DNA of 48,074 bases from Chara braunii. Lineage: Eukaryota; Streptophyta; Charophyceae; Charales; Characeae. The notes below the pieces were generated by a model. That model saw nothing but the letters and a program-made list of their open reading frames with translations. It searched no databases and had not been told where the DNA came from. This document shows, piece after piece, positions 11,059 through 21,682 of this stretch (position 1 is the first letter of the stretch; the number at the start of each line of letters is the position of its first letter). The stretch spans positions 867,578 to 915,651 of the forward strand of contig BFEA01000330.1 in NCBI GenBank assembly GCA_003427395.1. Direction: 5' to 3'. A program made the translations under genes and the position numbers.

Positions 11059-12003
11059 GTGAAAACCTAACAAAACCACAAAACCTAACATTTTTTATAG
11101 AATGAAAAAGTGAAAGTCAAACTCTTATTTTTGACATATAAAAGAGGTTTTTTTTAACTATTTCCCGAGAAAGGAGGCAAAAAAATTGGCAAAAAATCTA
11201 GTGATTCTCAAAATGTGCAAGAAAATGTTTTCCAGTAAAAAAAAACATGTTATAAAACTAAAAGCCGTTTTCAGTAGATCGAAAAAAAACATACCTCAAA
11301 CAAGACAATCTCTAAGGACTGTAAGGCGAACTCGAAAGACATTAAAAAAACAGTTTCAGTGAATACTCATTTATAAAACTATAAGTCGTTTTCGGCAGTT
11401 TGGTAAAAACCAAGTTCTGCGAAAACTAGTTTATAGAACTATAAATTAATATAATCCATTTTTAAGTTTACTGTAAAATCCTTGTCAAAAATATATGTTA
11501 TGCAAAAGAAGAATTCAAACAACTTTTGCCTCGGGGACATCTTCAAATCCTTAGCCAACCACGATTTAAAATTTAAAAATGAAAAAATATTTCAATAAAA
11601 AACACTAAAAAACAATATATTCGTCCATGTATGAGGGAACATATCCAAGAGAACGTATTCGTGAATAGGAGAATATATGTGCATGTTTGGGAAACCCCCA
11701 AGTAGGTTCTTCGTGCTTCATACCTTATAGAACTATAAATTTGATTTTTTAAAATAAACAAAAAATTGGGATATTTCGATTCTTGAACAAACGGTGCTTT
11801 GCAAGGTAGTGATTTTTTTGTAAGAAAACTTGCTTCTCTCCTCACCACTTCCAGTGGTTTTGAAAAAATACTTTTCTATTCTTTTTGTTTGGTTAATTTA
11901 CTTCACATAGAATGTTGTCCATGTAGGAGGCCTGAAGAATGTACTATCAGAATCTTCAAAATTTTTTGTGCAAACCTAACAATTTATTTTGTTAGGTTTT
12001 CAC
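11059..12003. mobile_element. 945-bp non-autonomous element with 17-bp TIRs and 5-bp TSD
   Basis: The termini are perfect 17-bp inverted repeats: GTGAAAACCTAACAAAA at 11059-11075 and TTTTGTTAGGTTTTCAC at 11987-12003. The direct repeat GAATT flanks both sides (11054-11058 and 12004-12008). The right end also carries an internal palindrome around CCTAACAATTTATTTTGTTAGG. The interior is A/T-rich with no transposase. A second, 5'-truncated copy lies at 395-1397, so this is a real family. A 5-bp duplication and GTGAAAACC ends do not match a superfamily I can name with confidence. Confidence 0.8.
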
Positions 12004-12008
12004 GAATT

Positions 12009-12308
12009 TTATGATACATGAAATTATAAAACGTCAGGTGCATTATGTGCTGAAAAATGGCTGGTGTATTTGAGTTGCACATCAGGCATTGCATTCATTG
12101 CCAAGCCCCTTCAAATGATACAAACGCACTTTTTGGGCGATCCTTATCTCATAGGGGATATTGTTAAAAAACCAAAAAAAAGCCAAAATCGGGGGGGTTC
12201 AAAAAAAGTTCACCTCCCGTATCGTCTATAATTTTTTAATTTTTTTTTAATTAGCAGATTATTGTGAATTCTTTTAGGGGTGGGTGCGCGATATTGTCGT
12301 TTGTCTGT

Positions 12309-12340
<32 letters not shown>

Positions 12341-14950
12341 ATTCTAATAATAATAATAAATTAATAATAACAATAATTTAAGTCTCCAAACGCGGTTCGA
12401 CGGGACCCAAACCCTTCCAGGGACAAGCCCTGAACGCCAGCCTGCACACCCCAACCTTTGGAGGTCGGCCCGGGGGCCTCCGAACGTACGGGCTGGTATC
12501 ACCGACTCAACTTGTGATAACTAATATAGATGCAGATTCCGCCATTCCAATAGGAAATGGTCATGGTTCTGGATTCAATTCATCCATTGGTCGCAAACTC
12601 TTGAATACATTGTCGGGCTACCTTCCGTTCAGCTAAGGAGTGTTGAAAGGGTTTGCGGGTGATGGGTGAATGATCCATGTGTAACCCCTATATCAACATC
12701 GGATCGCCCGAGAGCATTAGAGTAACCTTGCAACAATTCCTCGATCGTTCGCTGAAACTTGTACGGGATACGCTTAGGCAAATGAATATCAAAAGGGATC
12801 CTTTTTCGGTGGTACCAGTAAGGAGAGAAAGGCAAAAGCAGAAGATTGTCAAGAACAACGGGAAGAGACGGAGGAAAAAAACGCGCTTCCAATTCGGCTA
12901 GAAAAAAAAACAGTTTTGACGAGTTGGTGCATTTTTGTCGAGCCCAAAGCCTCACTTTCTATTTCTTCTCTATCCGTGTTCTTTTTGGAGCCACCCCAAT
13001 CCCGAGTGTTTTCGACAAAGCAAGCGCAAGATCGGGGCTTTATGAAAAGGGGTTACTGCATCCGCCTGGATCATCCCTATCATCATGGCCTTTGTCAGTA
13101 GTGGCGAAAGGTAAAGATGAAAAATGTCATAGCATCCCTTAAAAGTAAAAATGGTCATATCGTGCACGCAGCGACATGTTCGATCCGTACAAGACAGGCG
13201 AGAAATATACGAGAGAAGTCCCAATACATTTGCCATATTTGAGACTTGGAACAACGTCTCTCTGAGAAAATATACTAGAAAATTTGCGTTTTCTCACTTG
13301 ACAACAAGAAAGCGCAACTTTTCTAGTATAAGCAAGAAAGCACAACTTTTCTAGTACATTTCCTCAGGTGTGTCAATACGACAAACATTTCAGATGACCT
13401 TAGCAATGTCGAGTAACAAGGTTATTCTTGAAGAGAACATCTGAATAAAGTCCGACCACGACGTCTCACCAGCAAGATCATCGTCTTCCTCTCCGGTGTC
13501 GTTGATCGTACGGGTTCTATGCTTCCCATACGATCGTTATGTATGTGCATTTTTTCTCACCTCCGAGGATCGCCTGACAGATAGGCGAAGGGGGAGGGTC
13601 TAATATTTGCCCCTACTACTGGTGAGAAACCCATGATGAGTATCAAAAGGTAACTGCACTCCCAAAAAGCCACAAAAAATCCAAGGAAAACCAAGCAACA
13701 CAAGATACGTCCACACATCTAACACGAGGCCTTCACAAAGGACATACACACTTCCAACTTGAATCCGCACGTTCCGGATGAATGATCCCTTTTTATTTTT
13801 TATTTTTTTAACCTGAATCCTTCCTTTATCCGCAGCCACATAATTCTCCCTGTCAGGCGCCCGACTCCGATTCCTTGCTCCGAATACAGTTCCATGGAAA
13901 ACAGAAAGAGCGACCTAAAGGGCAAAGCACCAAGCCTGCTTCGATAGCTACGCATGGGGGGTAAACAAAACCCCACTAAGTTGTATTCATCAGATTCCAT
14001 CGCAAACCGAACCCATAACCTTTTGTTCATCCACATGGGTCAGGTGTGCACTAGTATGTTCCAACAACTCTGATCCGCTCAGTAAGGATCTAAAAAGGGA
14101 CCCCAAAACGACCACCGCCAAGCCTGCGTTGATGAAGTTGTATTCATCTGATTTCGACAGGCCTGTTTTCTTATTATTTTCCGGTACAAAAATAACACAT
14201 ATAATATATGTAAACGTGCGCGGATTAAATAATCCATTACTACCACCTGCCCTGCGCTACCAGACCCTACCAAACCTCTTTCATTTTTTTTCTGACTAAA
14301 AATGCTGAACCCGTTTTCCCACAGGTGCTGCTTCCCACCAATAGACTGGGCTTAGCCCACCAAACCTCTTTCATTTTCTGAATGACAAAAAAAATAACGA
14401 AACAATGTTATTAACTTATTATTAGTACTTATTACTACTTGTATGAAGTTATTAGTTGACTCGCGAGCTCAGTCCTTTTTTCCTTTCCACCCCCCTTAGC
14501 TCTGTCTGCCTGTCTGCAAGTCTGTCGATCTTGCAGTCTGTGCTTCATCCCCTCAGTGTACATCAATCAAAATCGACGAAAAGCTGGTGGTTTATCCCCC
14601 CTCAGCACAGCACTGAAGAATCTCAGATTCTCAATGTGCATTGAAGATCAAGTAGCTCCCTGTCCCCCTCCGCCGAACCCAAATGAAGAACCAAGGTACG
14701 CGGCCGTACGCCAACGATAACTTCATTGGATAATTAAAAAAAATAAAGAAGGAAAACACGAAAAGAAAAAACAAAAACTCCATTGTGTAAGCGAGTCCGC
14801 TAGAAAGGCCGAGGGTTCGGCAAATTTTGCCGACGTCGTCAACGCATCTGAACTTGATTCACTTCTCGAAGTCCTCTAAGTTCTCTTGCACACGGGTGTC
14901 AATTATCTAGCACAAAAACAACAACAACAACCTGACTCGCACAAGAGAGT
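12009..14950. other. Non-coding stretch with trinucleotide repeats and local duplications
   Basis: No gene is recognised. A (CTA)n/(ATA)n tract lies at 12308-12370. A hairpin is listed at 13270-13332. The words AAGCCTGC and AAGTTGTATTCATC recur around 13934-14000 and 14120-14150. The segment ACCAAACCTCTTTCATTTT occurs at about 14270 and 14359, flanking a 57-bp stretch that matches the SINE body at 6197-6240; this could be a target duplication or a tandem duplication. Confidence 0.4.
13270..13332. repeat. Hairpin with 23-bp arms
   Basis: TATACTAGAAAATTTGCG at the left pairs with CGCAACTTTTCTAGTATA at the right, with a short loop. A direct copy of the right arm (GCACAACTTTTCTAGTAC) follows at about 13340-13358. 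Confidence 0.65.
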
Positions 14951-15148
14951 CAATTGTTCATCTTCATTTTCTGTTCGTCTTGGACATCCGCAGGGTCCTC
15001 GCCATTCTCCGCCGTTGATCCGCTTGCGCAGGTCTTCACCGATCTTGCCTTTCGCTTCTTCACTATCGTCTCATGGAAACTTTTTGCCCTTTTATCCGTC
15101 CACTCTCGTCTTTATCCCAACCGCCTTTTCGTGATACGGCGTCACCTC
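14951..15148 (-). pseudogene. Decayed tandem duplicate of the TMEM184-like last exon tail
   Basis: This segment aligns along its length with 15198-15401, the 3' part of the real terminal exon. Both end in CAATTG at the low-coordinate side and in GATACGG near the high side, with the shared words CTTCACTATC and CTTGC-TTTC-CTTCTTCAC between. Read on the minus strand it gives VTPYHEKAVG where the exon has VVPYRKKAVE, then hits a stop within about 20 codons. It is therefore not a working alternative exon. The duplication must postdate the exon sequence, but divergence is considerable. Confidence 0.65.
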
Positions 15149-15196
15149 TTTTTTTTTTTTTCCAATTACAAACCAGCGACCTCACCTCGACAGCAG

Positions 15197-15549
15197 TCAA
15201 TTGTCCTTCTTTCCTTCCTGTTCCTGTGGGACGGCTGCAGCATCATCGCCTTCTCTTGTTGTTTGTGTGTCTTTACGCTTCCGCAATCCTTCGTCTGTCT
15301 TGCTTTTCACTTCTTCACTATCCTGTCTTAGCGACTCTTTCTGCGTTTTGCTGTCGACTGTCTCCTTCTTCTCAACTGCCTTTTTCCGATACGGTACCAC
15401 GTCAAAGGCCCAAGAATGCGCCATGGCAAAAAAGAGCATCTCTACGCAAACTAGAAAGTTTTGGATCGCCAACTCCACCTGCTCGACAGAGTAGAACCAA
15501 TGGCCCTCGTGCACAATGCCAGCCCACACAAGGCCCTCGAGCACAACAC
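15197..15549 (-). CDS. TMEM184/LAZ1-like (DUF300) membrane protein, probable terminal exon
   Basis: The exon starts after a pyrimidine-rich acceptor (minus strand ...CAACTTGCAG) and its first two bases complete the Gly codon left open by the exon at 47239. It encodes 116 residues: VVLEGLVWAGIV (rest of a membrane helix), then IQNFLVCVEMLFFAMAHSWAF, the family's signature late helix (Q-F-ICIEM...AHHYAF in relatives), then PYRKK and a tail of about 70 residues very rich in Lys, Glu, Asp and Gln, ending KKDN and TGA. TMEM184/LAZ1 proteins are multi-pass membrane proteins related to organic solute transporter alpha, located in endomembranes or plasma membrane; the substrate here is not predictable. 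The stop makes this the likely last exon. A donor-like GAG/GTGAGG lies just beyond the stop and cannot continue this frame. Confidence 0.85.
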
Positions 15550-15703
15550 CTGCAAGTTGCAACAGTCGTTCCTCGTCAGAGTCAGACACAAGAAAATGCA
15601 AAAAAAAAAAAACAATTGTCAATCAATCAGTAAAATGACAGTAATTTAGTACTTGGATTTTTGTTTTCAAACTTTTTCCACTTTCCCCCTTTTCCCCTTT
15701 TTC

Positions 15704-15744
15704 TATTCTCGATTTGCGCGTGTCATCGTTGCACAGGGGTCACA
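15704..15744 (-). pseudogene. U6 snRNA 3'-half fragment
   Basis: The minus strand reads CCCCTGTGCAACGATGACACG then CGCAAATCGAGAA. This matches the 3' half of plant U6 (CCCTGCGCAAGGATGACACGC...AAATCGAGAA) with few changes. The 5' half is absent, replaced by a T-run on the plus strand. It is a retrocopy fragment, not a working gene. Confidence 0.75.
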
Positions 15745-15755
15745 CCCTTTTTTTT

Positions 15756-16325
15756 CTTTTTTTTTTTGACGCATTTCTTCACGAGACCCCTCTCTAGACC
15801 AGTAGGCTATTGCGCTTTCTTTCACAGGATGGCTGCTTCCAAGTCCACCTCCTGGGGCTAGGTCCCACTTCAGAGATACTGACCGTCGATAGCAAAGATC
15901 AACGTAAATACAGTCACGAGACCCCTCTCTAGACCAATTCTTCACGAGACCCCTCTCTAGACCAATTCAGAGATACTGACCGTCGATAGCAAAGATCAAC
16001 GGCCCAAATCTCCTAATTTGCGCAAGTGGGACCTTGCCCCTGGTTGTAATTGCTCGATCACTTCCTTCCTTTCCCCCACTAAGGGATTGCTCTAGGACCT
16101 TAGCGTACGATCTGGTCTGTCGCCCTTTTGCCATTGGATCTTCGCACCCAAAGTCTGTCTGCCCGATGCTCAGTTGCAAGGGATTCGGAGTTTCCGTGGG
16201 GTTGGTCAGGCTTTGGGCCACCCTCACTCATCGACTGCTCCACCTCTTGCAACGAAGAGCAGTGGCCGTGGCTTTTTTTTTGTTTTTTATAACTCTTTGA
16301 CGCACCTCTTCACGAGACCCCGTGA
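15756..16325. repeat. Locally duplicated segments (CACGAGACCCCTCTCTAGACC family)
   Basis: TTCACGAGACCCCTCTCTAG occurs at about 15778, 15913 and 15940, and a shorter form at 16309. AGAGATACTGACCGTCGATA occurs at 15871 and 15966. The GACGCA...TTCACGAGACCC word is preceded by a T-run at both 15769 and 16299, which suggests shared element ends. No coding content is recognised. Confidence 0.65.
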
Positions 16326-17011
16326 TCCATACAACCAACTGTGAAGGCTCGCATGAACTGTCGGGTAGCTTAAAGAGCCTGGAGTAATGAGAGGGCTAAG
16401 TACCGGTGAAGGGTGTGTACTGATTGGAGCAAATGATACCTACTCAGTTAGAGCTCAGTGTGCGAGAATTGCCGATGTGTCCGTGTGTTGTCCATGCGGA
16501 GTTGAGTGTGGTCTTGTGTCGAGTTTGGACATTACAGGCAATTTACAGCCTTGCAGGGGTGGGGTGGGGTGAGGTGGATATCACGACCGGTATGGTTCCC
16601 CACGTTTGACCACCGTTGTCGAGCGGGAGAAGTGGTCCGAGCACCCCTGTGTTTAAACTTTAAAAGTTTAGACTTTAAACCCCTGTGCCGCCAACGACTG
16701 TCACCCACTGGAGGGGCTCAACCACGATGCCTCTTTCGTTTTTCACTTTTTATCTGCTTGAGTATAGCACAAGTGTCAAAGAAGGACAACTTAAAAAAAA
16801 AAACAAAAAAAAAAAAACACCCCCACCAGTATCAAAGAAGGAAAACTAACCGTGCGAGGGGAACAAAATGAGAATTCACTGTTCAGTTGTTTTGTAACTT
16901 TTGTTCAAAATTCAAATAAATAATTATGGGTTGTGCAATCATCACTCACATAGGCCACTGGTCTTTTGCCTTATCCCATCCCCCAAAGTGTTGTCTCGGG
17001 TCTTAAACCAC
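16326..17011. other. Intronic stretch, nothing recognised
   Basis: I see no gene or element here. A short A/T palindromic word (TTTAAACTTTAAAAGTTTA) lies near 16650, and A-runs occur at 16793-16817. Confidence 0.4.
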
Positions 17012-17013
17012 TA

Positions 17014-17118
17014 CAGTCTTCACCCAAATAGAATGCCAGGGCATTACCGCTGCATCTGGACCGAAAGCTGTGCCAAATACGGCTATAATGACCGGGCGTT
17101 TTATTTGGGTGAAGACGG
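17014..17118. mobile_element. 105-bp TA-flanked MITE, best-preserved copy
   Basis: The element is flanked by TA at 17012-17013 and 17119-17120. Its arms are CAGTCTTCACCCAAATAGAA and the inverse TTTTATTTGGGTGAAGACGG, pairing over about 30 bp. The core GGACCGAAAGCTGTG is shared with the copy at 2653-2757. The length is identical to the 3349-3453 copy. Confidence 0.8.
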
Positions 17119-17121
17119 TAG

Positions 17122-18054
17122 TACTTTTGCCGCTTCAGAAATGAGGGAAAACCAGTTCCCGAAGAATTTGGAGCCCGGGCCCGACGACGGCTGCCATTGA
17201 TAAATCTAATCGGCGGTCGTCGTTTCGTTTCTTTTTGTCCTCCTCCTCCTGAATGGTCGGAGGCCCCCTCTCTATTTTCCGAAACAACAAAGGTACTAGT
17301 GGTTTAAGAGAGAAGACCTGACCTGACTCACTGCTAAGTCTGTGGAATCTGGTTCAACCGTTGTCGAGCTTGTTTTTTCTGTTCGCCGCTGAGCCCGACA
17401 GGTTCTCGCTGCATTCTGGATTCTAAATCCACAGCTTCTCGCTGTCTGTCCGAGACTGCGATCTGTGGATGCAGCACTGCTCTGGTTCCAAGTCCACTAT
17501 TTGTTGGAACTGTGGTCTGCTGTCTGCAGAGCACGACCGCTATCTGCTTATAGTCTAAGTCCGCCCCCCTTTCGCTGTGGCTGCTGTTGGAAATCTGTTG
17601 GGCATAGCTTCAGTCTGCTTAGTCCGAGTCTCCTTTTCACTGAGATTACTGCCATCTATGTACTGAGTGCAGATTGCTGCTGGTTTTGACTATGCACATC
17701 TTTGCCGGGTCCGATTTTTGGTATCCGCGCTGAGCCCGAAATGCATTGTTGTCACCAGGTCCTGACGGTTTGCAGCGCCAGCAATCGCTGAGACCTTCCA
17801 GTTTCGACTCTCAATCTGAACACTTGAGACTTGCAACTCTTCAATCTTGCAGCTACTGCGGACTTCATTAGAGGAGCCTCTCGTAGCCTACTTTTGGTAG
17901 AGGCTTGCTGAGACTGTATTTAAGTAAGATTTTCGGACCAATACTAATCTGGTGAATTGTCTCGCTGTACCTGTGCCCGGTTGCAGGTTCCCGGGTATGG
18001 GTTGGTTCGTGTGTAAGGGCTTCAGGTGGTGTAACATGCTAAGACACGCAGCCA
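17122..18054. other. Intronic stretch, possibly remnant of the older antisense element
   Basis: No gene is recognised. The segment borders the antisense integrase fragment and could be part of the same decayed element, but I see no second LTR copy to prove it. Repeated CTGTCTG/TCTGCTG words occur at 17330-17690. Confidence 0.35.
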
Positions 18055-18374
18055 AGTCCATGCTTGAGAACCTCGTTCGCAGCTCTCTCCAGAAGACTCG
18101 GTCTCCGACATGGCAATCCGTCTAACGTACTTAGTAAGCCTATCAACTATGACGAAGACATGCCTCTTGCCACTCTTGCTGGTCATGAGGGTATCCATGA
18201 AATCCATGGAGACACTCTGTCCCGGACCAGCAGGAATGGGTAAAGGCTTGAGCAACCCAAGCCGAGCTTGAGTTTGAGGCTTATCCCGCTGACAGACTTG
18301 ACAAGTCTGAACGTACTTTTTGGCTTCGTCTAGCATACCAGGCCACCAAAATCGCTGTACCAGATTTGCACTAG
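18055..18374 (-). pseudogene. Antisense Ty3/Gypsy integrase fragment, cut by Element I
   Basis: On the minus strand, directly after the LTR junction, the frame reads SANLVQRFWWPGM, then CQVCQRDKPQTQ (second half of the HHCC zinc finger) and GLLKPLPIPAGP. Next comes SMDFMDTL, with the first catalytic Asp region of the integrase core, then VIVDRLTKYV. After about 18110 the reading decays into another frame, still recognisable as a KHGL-like word. The His half of the zinc finger and everything upstream are missing: Element I's 5' LTR starts at 18375. This makes it the target of that insertion and therefore older. Confidence 0.8.
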
Positions 18375-19686
18375 TGTAATGACCCGCCATCACACAGACT
18401 GAGAACACTGCTGATTTCTGAAGTTCTGCCGATGGAATGGATGCCTTGCTGAGATTCCCGCATTCTGCTGTGTTTTCTAAGTCCGTATGTGTGCGTGCCT
18501 GTTGACTTGCGTGCCTGTCTGAGTGCTTGTCGGCGTGAGTGTGTGTGTGACCCGCAAGGGTACTTGCTTGTTTGGTAGGCCCGTAGGGCCGGTACTTACA
18601 TGTGGCCGTGGCATTGAGGGTTGCAGCAGGGAAAAACACTCGAGTAGCGGAGTCAGGGGCCCGCTGTGCTTAGAGCAGCGGAAAAACACTCAAGTAGCAG
18701 GTAGGCCGGTACCGCACCCAGTAGCAGTAGATGTGCCGGGTACTCGAGGCCGAGCAGAAGAAGACAAAGTTGGCATTTTTAGAGGCCCAGTAGTGGTAGG
18801 CCAGGTCTAGGCCGGTACCAGTCCATCCAGTCTGAGTCTAAAGCCTGTATGGGCAATATCAGAGTCTGCAATGATGTTTCCCTCCGAAAGGGAGGAGGTA
18901 CCGGTTGCTTGGGAGGCCGAGCGGCCTGGAAGTCACCGCCCAGGAGGCAAGCAGGCCGCTATATCAAGAGGCCGAGGCAAGAGCTTGGCCTCATTCTTCA
19001 GTGTGCGAGTTGGGCGTCACGCTGTTGGAGCGCTGGTTGGAAGAGCGCTGGCTGCTACAGCGCTGCTGGGAGGAAGAAGCCGGAGCTCGGCCGGTAGGAG
19101 GAGGAGGGAGAAGGGGACCAAGGGGAGAGTGGCGAGGTACCTACCTGGCTATGGTGGACACCATCTTCATCACCTTGTTAGGCGCTGCATCTGGAAGGCC
19201 CCCGTTGGGGTAGTGCCGCACCAAGGAAGCCTGGGGTAGAGTCAGGCATGGCGGTTCAGTGAGCAGCGACATAGCTGCTTTGGGTTGTCCTTTGGACAGG
19301 AGGCTGAAGCCTCAGTAGTCCGCCATAGCCTCGACCTGCAATGACGAGGAAGGAGAAGGGTGGCCATGGCTATGGTGGACCTCATGTTGTGCCTGCAGTA
19401 GAAGTGGGATTCGGACATTGATTCTGGTTCAGCCATTCAACATTATTATTGTTATTTCTTGTTTGAATAAGAGGGGAGGAGATAAGGAGGAGGAGATTGG
19501 TTGGCGAAGAAGAAGAGCCTTGTCATTGGTCTATGCTGGAGTACATCATCTTCTTCTGCTTTCTTCTTCTTCTTCTTCTGCTTCTTTCCCTCTCTCTCCT
19601 CTCAAGTTCATTCATTTCTTTTTGCAACTGGACGGCATTGTACTTTCTGATGAATGTATACTTCGGAATGGGTCAGGATCGTAACA
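18375..19686 (+). repeat. Element I 5' LTR (1312 bp)
   Basis: The LTR begins TGTAATGACCCGCC and ends GGATCGTAACA, so it has TG...CA ends. It is followed within two bases by a PBS. It is repeated at 32203-33218 with many substitutions (by eye about 5 percent, denser in the first 165 bp) and indels, including a roughly 27-bp segment near 32909-32936 present only in the 3' copy. Confidence 0.9.
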
Positions 19687-19687
19687 T

Positions 19688-19699
19688 TGGTATCAGAGC
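19688..19699 (+). promoter_or_regulatory. Element I primer binding site (tRNA-iMet)
   Basis: TGGTATCAGAGC, one base after the LTR end. This is the standard initiator tRNA-Met complementary site of plant LTR retrotransposons, and the match is exact. Confidence 0.92.
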
Positions 19700-21131
19700 G
19701 GATTCTACTTGCTGGCGAGAGTTGACTTTGCTGCCATAACCCTAACCCTAGTGGTAAGGGCTAACCACTTAAGGTTAGGGCGGAAGTTAGGGTTAAGTGG
19801 GCAAGCGTGGTAAAGGGAAGCTGCCCCCACCTGGCAGGGCCGTGTAGGGTCGACACTAGACCCGCCCAGGTTGCTCGAGTGCATGTTTGTGGTGGTGAGA
19901 CACAAGGTGGGACTTCGTGATGCAACTTGAGAGAGGCGACAGTGAAGGGCACCTACAACTTGAATCTGGACTTAGGGCTCCCCTCAAGTTAGGCGAGCTT
20001 GAGGGTGGTAGCCATATCTGCACCTACGGACTGCAAGCTGCTGCTTTGATCCTCAACATCGACGGGGGATCCGGCATTGTACTTTCGGGTAGATGTTGAC
20101 CCTCCTAGATGATAGCACACTAGTGTAGAGGATGCTAATTGGGTCAGGAGGACTATGTGAGAGGCGGGTGAGTTCTTTCATCTCAAGAGCCCGGCCACTC
20201 AGGTAAGTGTCGTGCCGCCAGGGTGCCCATGTGTGTGTGCATGGAATTGACTGCCTGTAGGGGTTTTCTGGGTTCTTCTTCCATCCTCCATAGTCTTGAT
20301 TGTGTGTGAGGTGTGTGAACTGCTTACTCACCTGACGAGTGAATGAATGGAGTATCTTGCTTGTCATGCTATATCTCTCTACAGTGCTTTGTTTATTTCA
20401 TTCTGAACGGCTGTAGTCTGTAGGTTCTTTCTGGGGCTAAATTTGGTTTTTCAATTTAGTAGGGGCAGAAAGTAGGTCTCTGTGGAACTCTTGTTGGTTG
20501 GGACCCGTTTCTGACTCCACTGGGACCATTTGGAACTCAGTGGGATCCGGCCCAAACAAGAAGGGCCCCTCAGGCCCAAATTTGTTGACGTCAGTTACCT
20601 CGCTCTATCTGATTGGGACTCGAAGTTCATGCTTTCGGACCAGGACACTCACTGCTGAGGGGATCTCAGCTGAGACGTTTTATCAAACTTTACCGCACGA
20701 TCCGCCGCCTGACTCGCACCTTGGACACCACTACACTTTGAATTTGATTTGCTCTGTCTTCACAGAGCTGAGTCCGGCTAGGCTTGAGAGGACCTCATAC
20801 ATAATCGGATCAAACTGTGTGGCGGAATCAGATCTCTCTGATCTTTTTTTTTTTTTTTTTTTTTTTTTGATTGCTCTCCAGTCCAAATGAATTGCCGCTC
20901 CGGCTAGGAGTTTTACCTTCTCTTCTGATTGATTTCAAGTTGTTTCTTTCATTAGGTTCGTTAAATGCCTGCATCTACACGATCGCAAACGAGAGAGAGA
21001 GAGAGAGAAGAGAGAAGCTTCTGAGTGTTGCTCTTGAGGGAGTGAGGAGAGGGAAGAGGAGTGTTCATCCCAAAAGTGTGAGGAAGTATGGGCCCCTCCA
21101 GAGAGACTTGTTAACACCCTCATCCTCCATT
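19700..21131 (+). other. Element I leader
   Basis: This is untranslated leader between the PBS and the first recognisable ORF. It contains two CCCTAA units near 19739 and a run of about 25 T at 20844-20868. No domain is recognised. Confidence 0.6.
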
Positions 21132-21428
21132 ATGGCATCTGCAGCAGAATGGAAGCTGCAAATGGACGCTGCCCTTGAGGCAGAAAAAGCGCAGTACCTA
21201 TTCTTCTATGAGAAAGCATTGAAGAGGGAAGAGGAAGAGAAGGAGAAGGAGAGGGAAAACAAAGTAAAGGCTCATGAAGCCGTCTTCAGTACCGTGCCCG
21301 CCTTAATTGATGCTCTCCTCAGGGCCTTAGTAGAAGTCCGGGCTGTTGAAGACCATACTGGCCAACTCGCAAAGGTGTTCGACGAACTCAAGAAGCTGCG
21401 CAAGGATATGGCCCTGATGGCGCAGTAG
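21132..21428 (+). CDS. Element I coiled-coil leader ORF
   Basis: The ATG at 21132 opens a 98-residue frame beginning MASAAEWKLQMDAALEAEKA. It is followed by an uninterrupted charged helix (KREEEEKEKERENK) and a second helical part ending LRKDMALMAQ, then TAG. The composition predicts a coiled coil. The frame is open further upstream to 20871, but that part lacks this composition. It sits just ahead of gag, like the coiled-coil ORF at 39462 in Element II, so it is probably the N-terminal assembly part of the gag polyprotein, now separated by a stop. No enzymatic motif. Confidence 0.6.
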   Translation: MASAAEWKLQMDAALEAEKAQYLFFYEKALKREEEEKEKERENKVKAHEAVFSTVPALIDALLRALVEVRAVEDHTGQLAKVFDELKKLRKDMALMAQ

Positions 21429-21682
21429 CACTGTGACCAGCTGCATCAGTTTGTTAACTTGCAGCCGGCCCAAGGTGTCCTTCCGCGTGCTTACCCTGCT
21501 TCTAGTGCTGCGTGTCAGTCCGTTCTTGCCCCTCTAACTGTGTCTTCTTCTTCTTCTTCCTCTTCTTTGAGTGTTGCCAACAGCCTACCCGGATCTGCAG
21601 CAGGTCCAGACCCCGTTGTCGTTGTTGCTGCTGCTGCAGCGGCAAGTGGCAGTGCAAGGTTTTTTTTTTTTTTTTTTTTTTT

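Noticed and set aside
12400-12520. GGTTCGACGGGACCC considered as a tRNA box B
   Set aside because: No box A at a suitable distance and no cloverleaf could be drawn.
14954-15633. Plus-strand ORFs of 125 and 186 residues
   Set aside because: These are antisense shadows of the TMEM184-like exon and its duplicate; the minus strand carries the conserved motifs.
19738-19800. CCCTAA/TTAGGG words suggesting an interstitial telomere
   Set aside because: Only two adjacent CCCTAA units and scattered TTAGGG words in the leader of Element I; too short for a telomeric tract.
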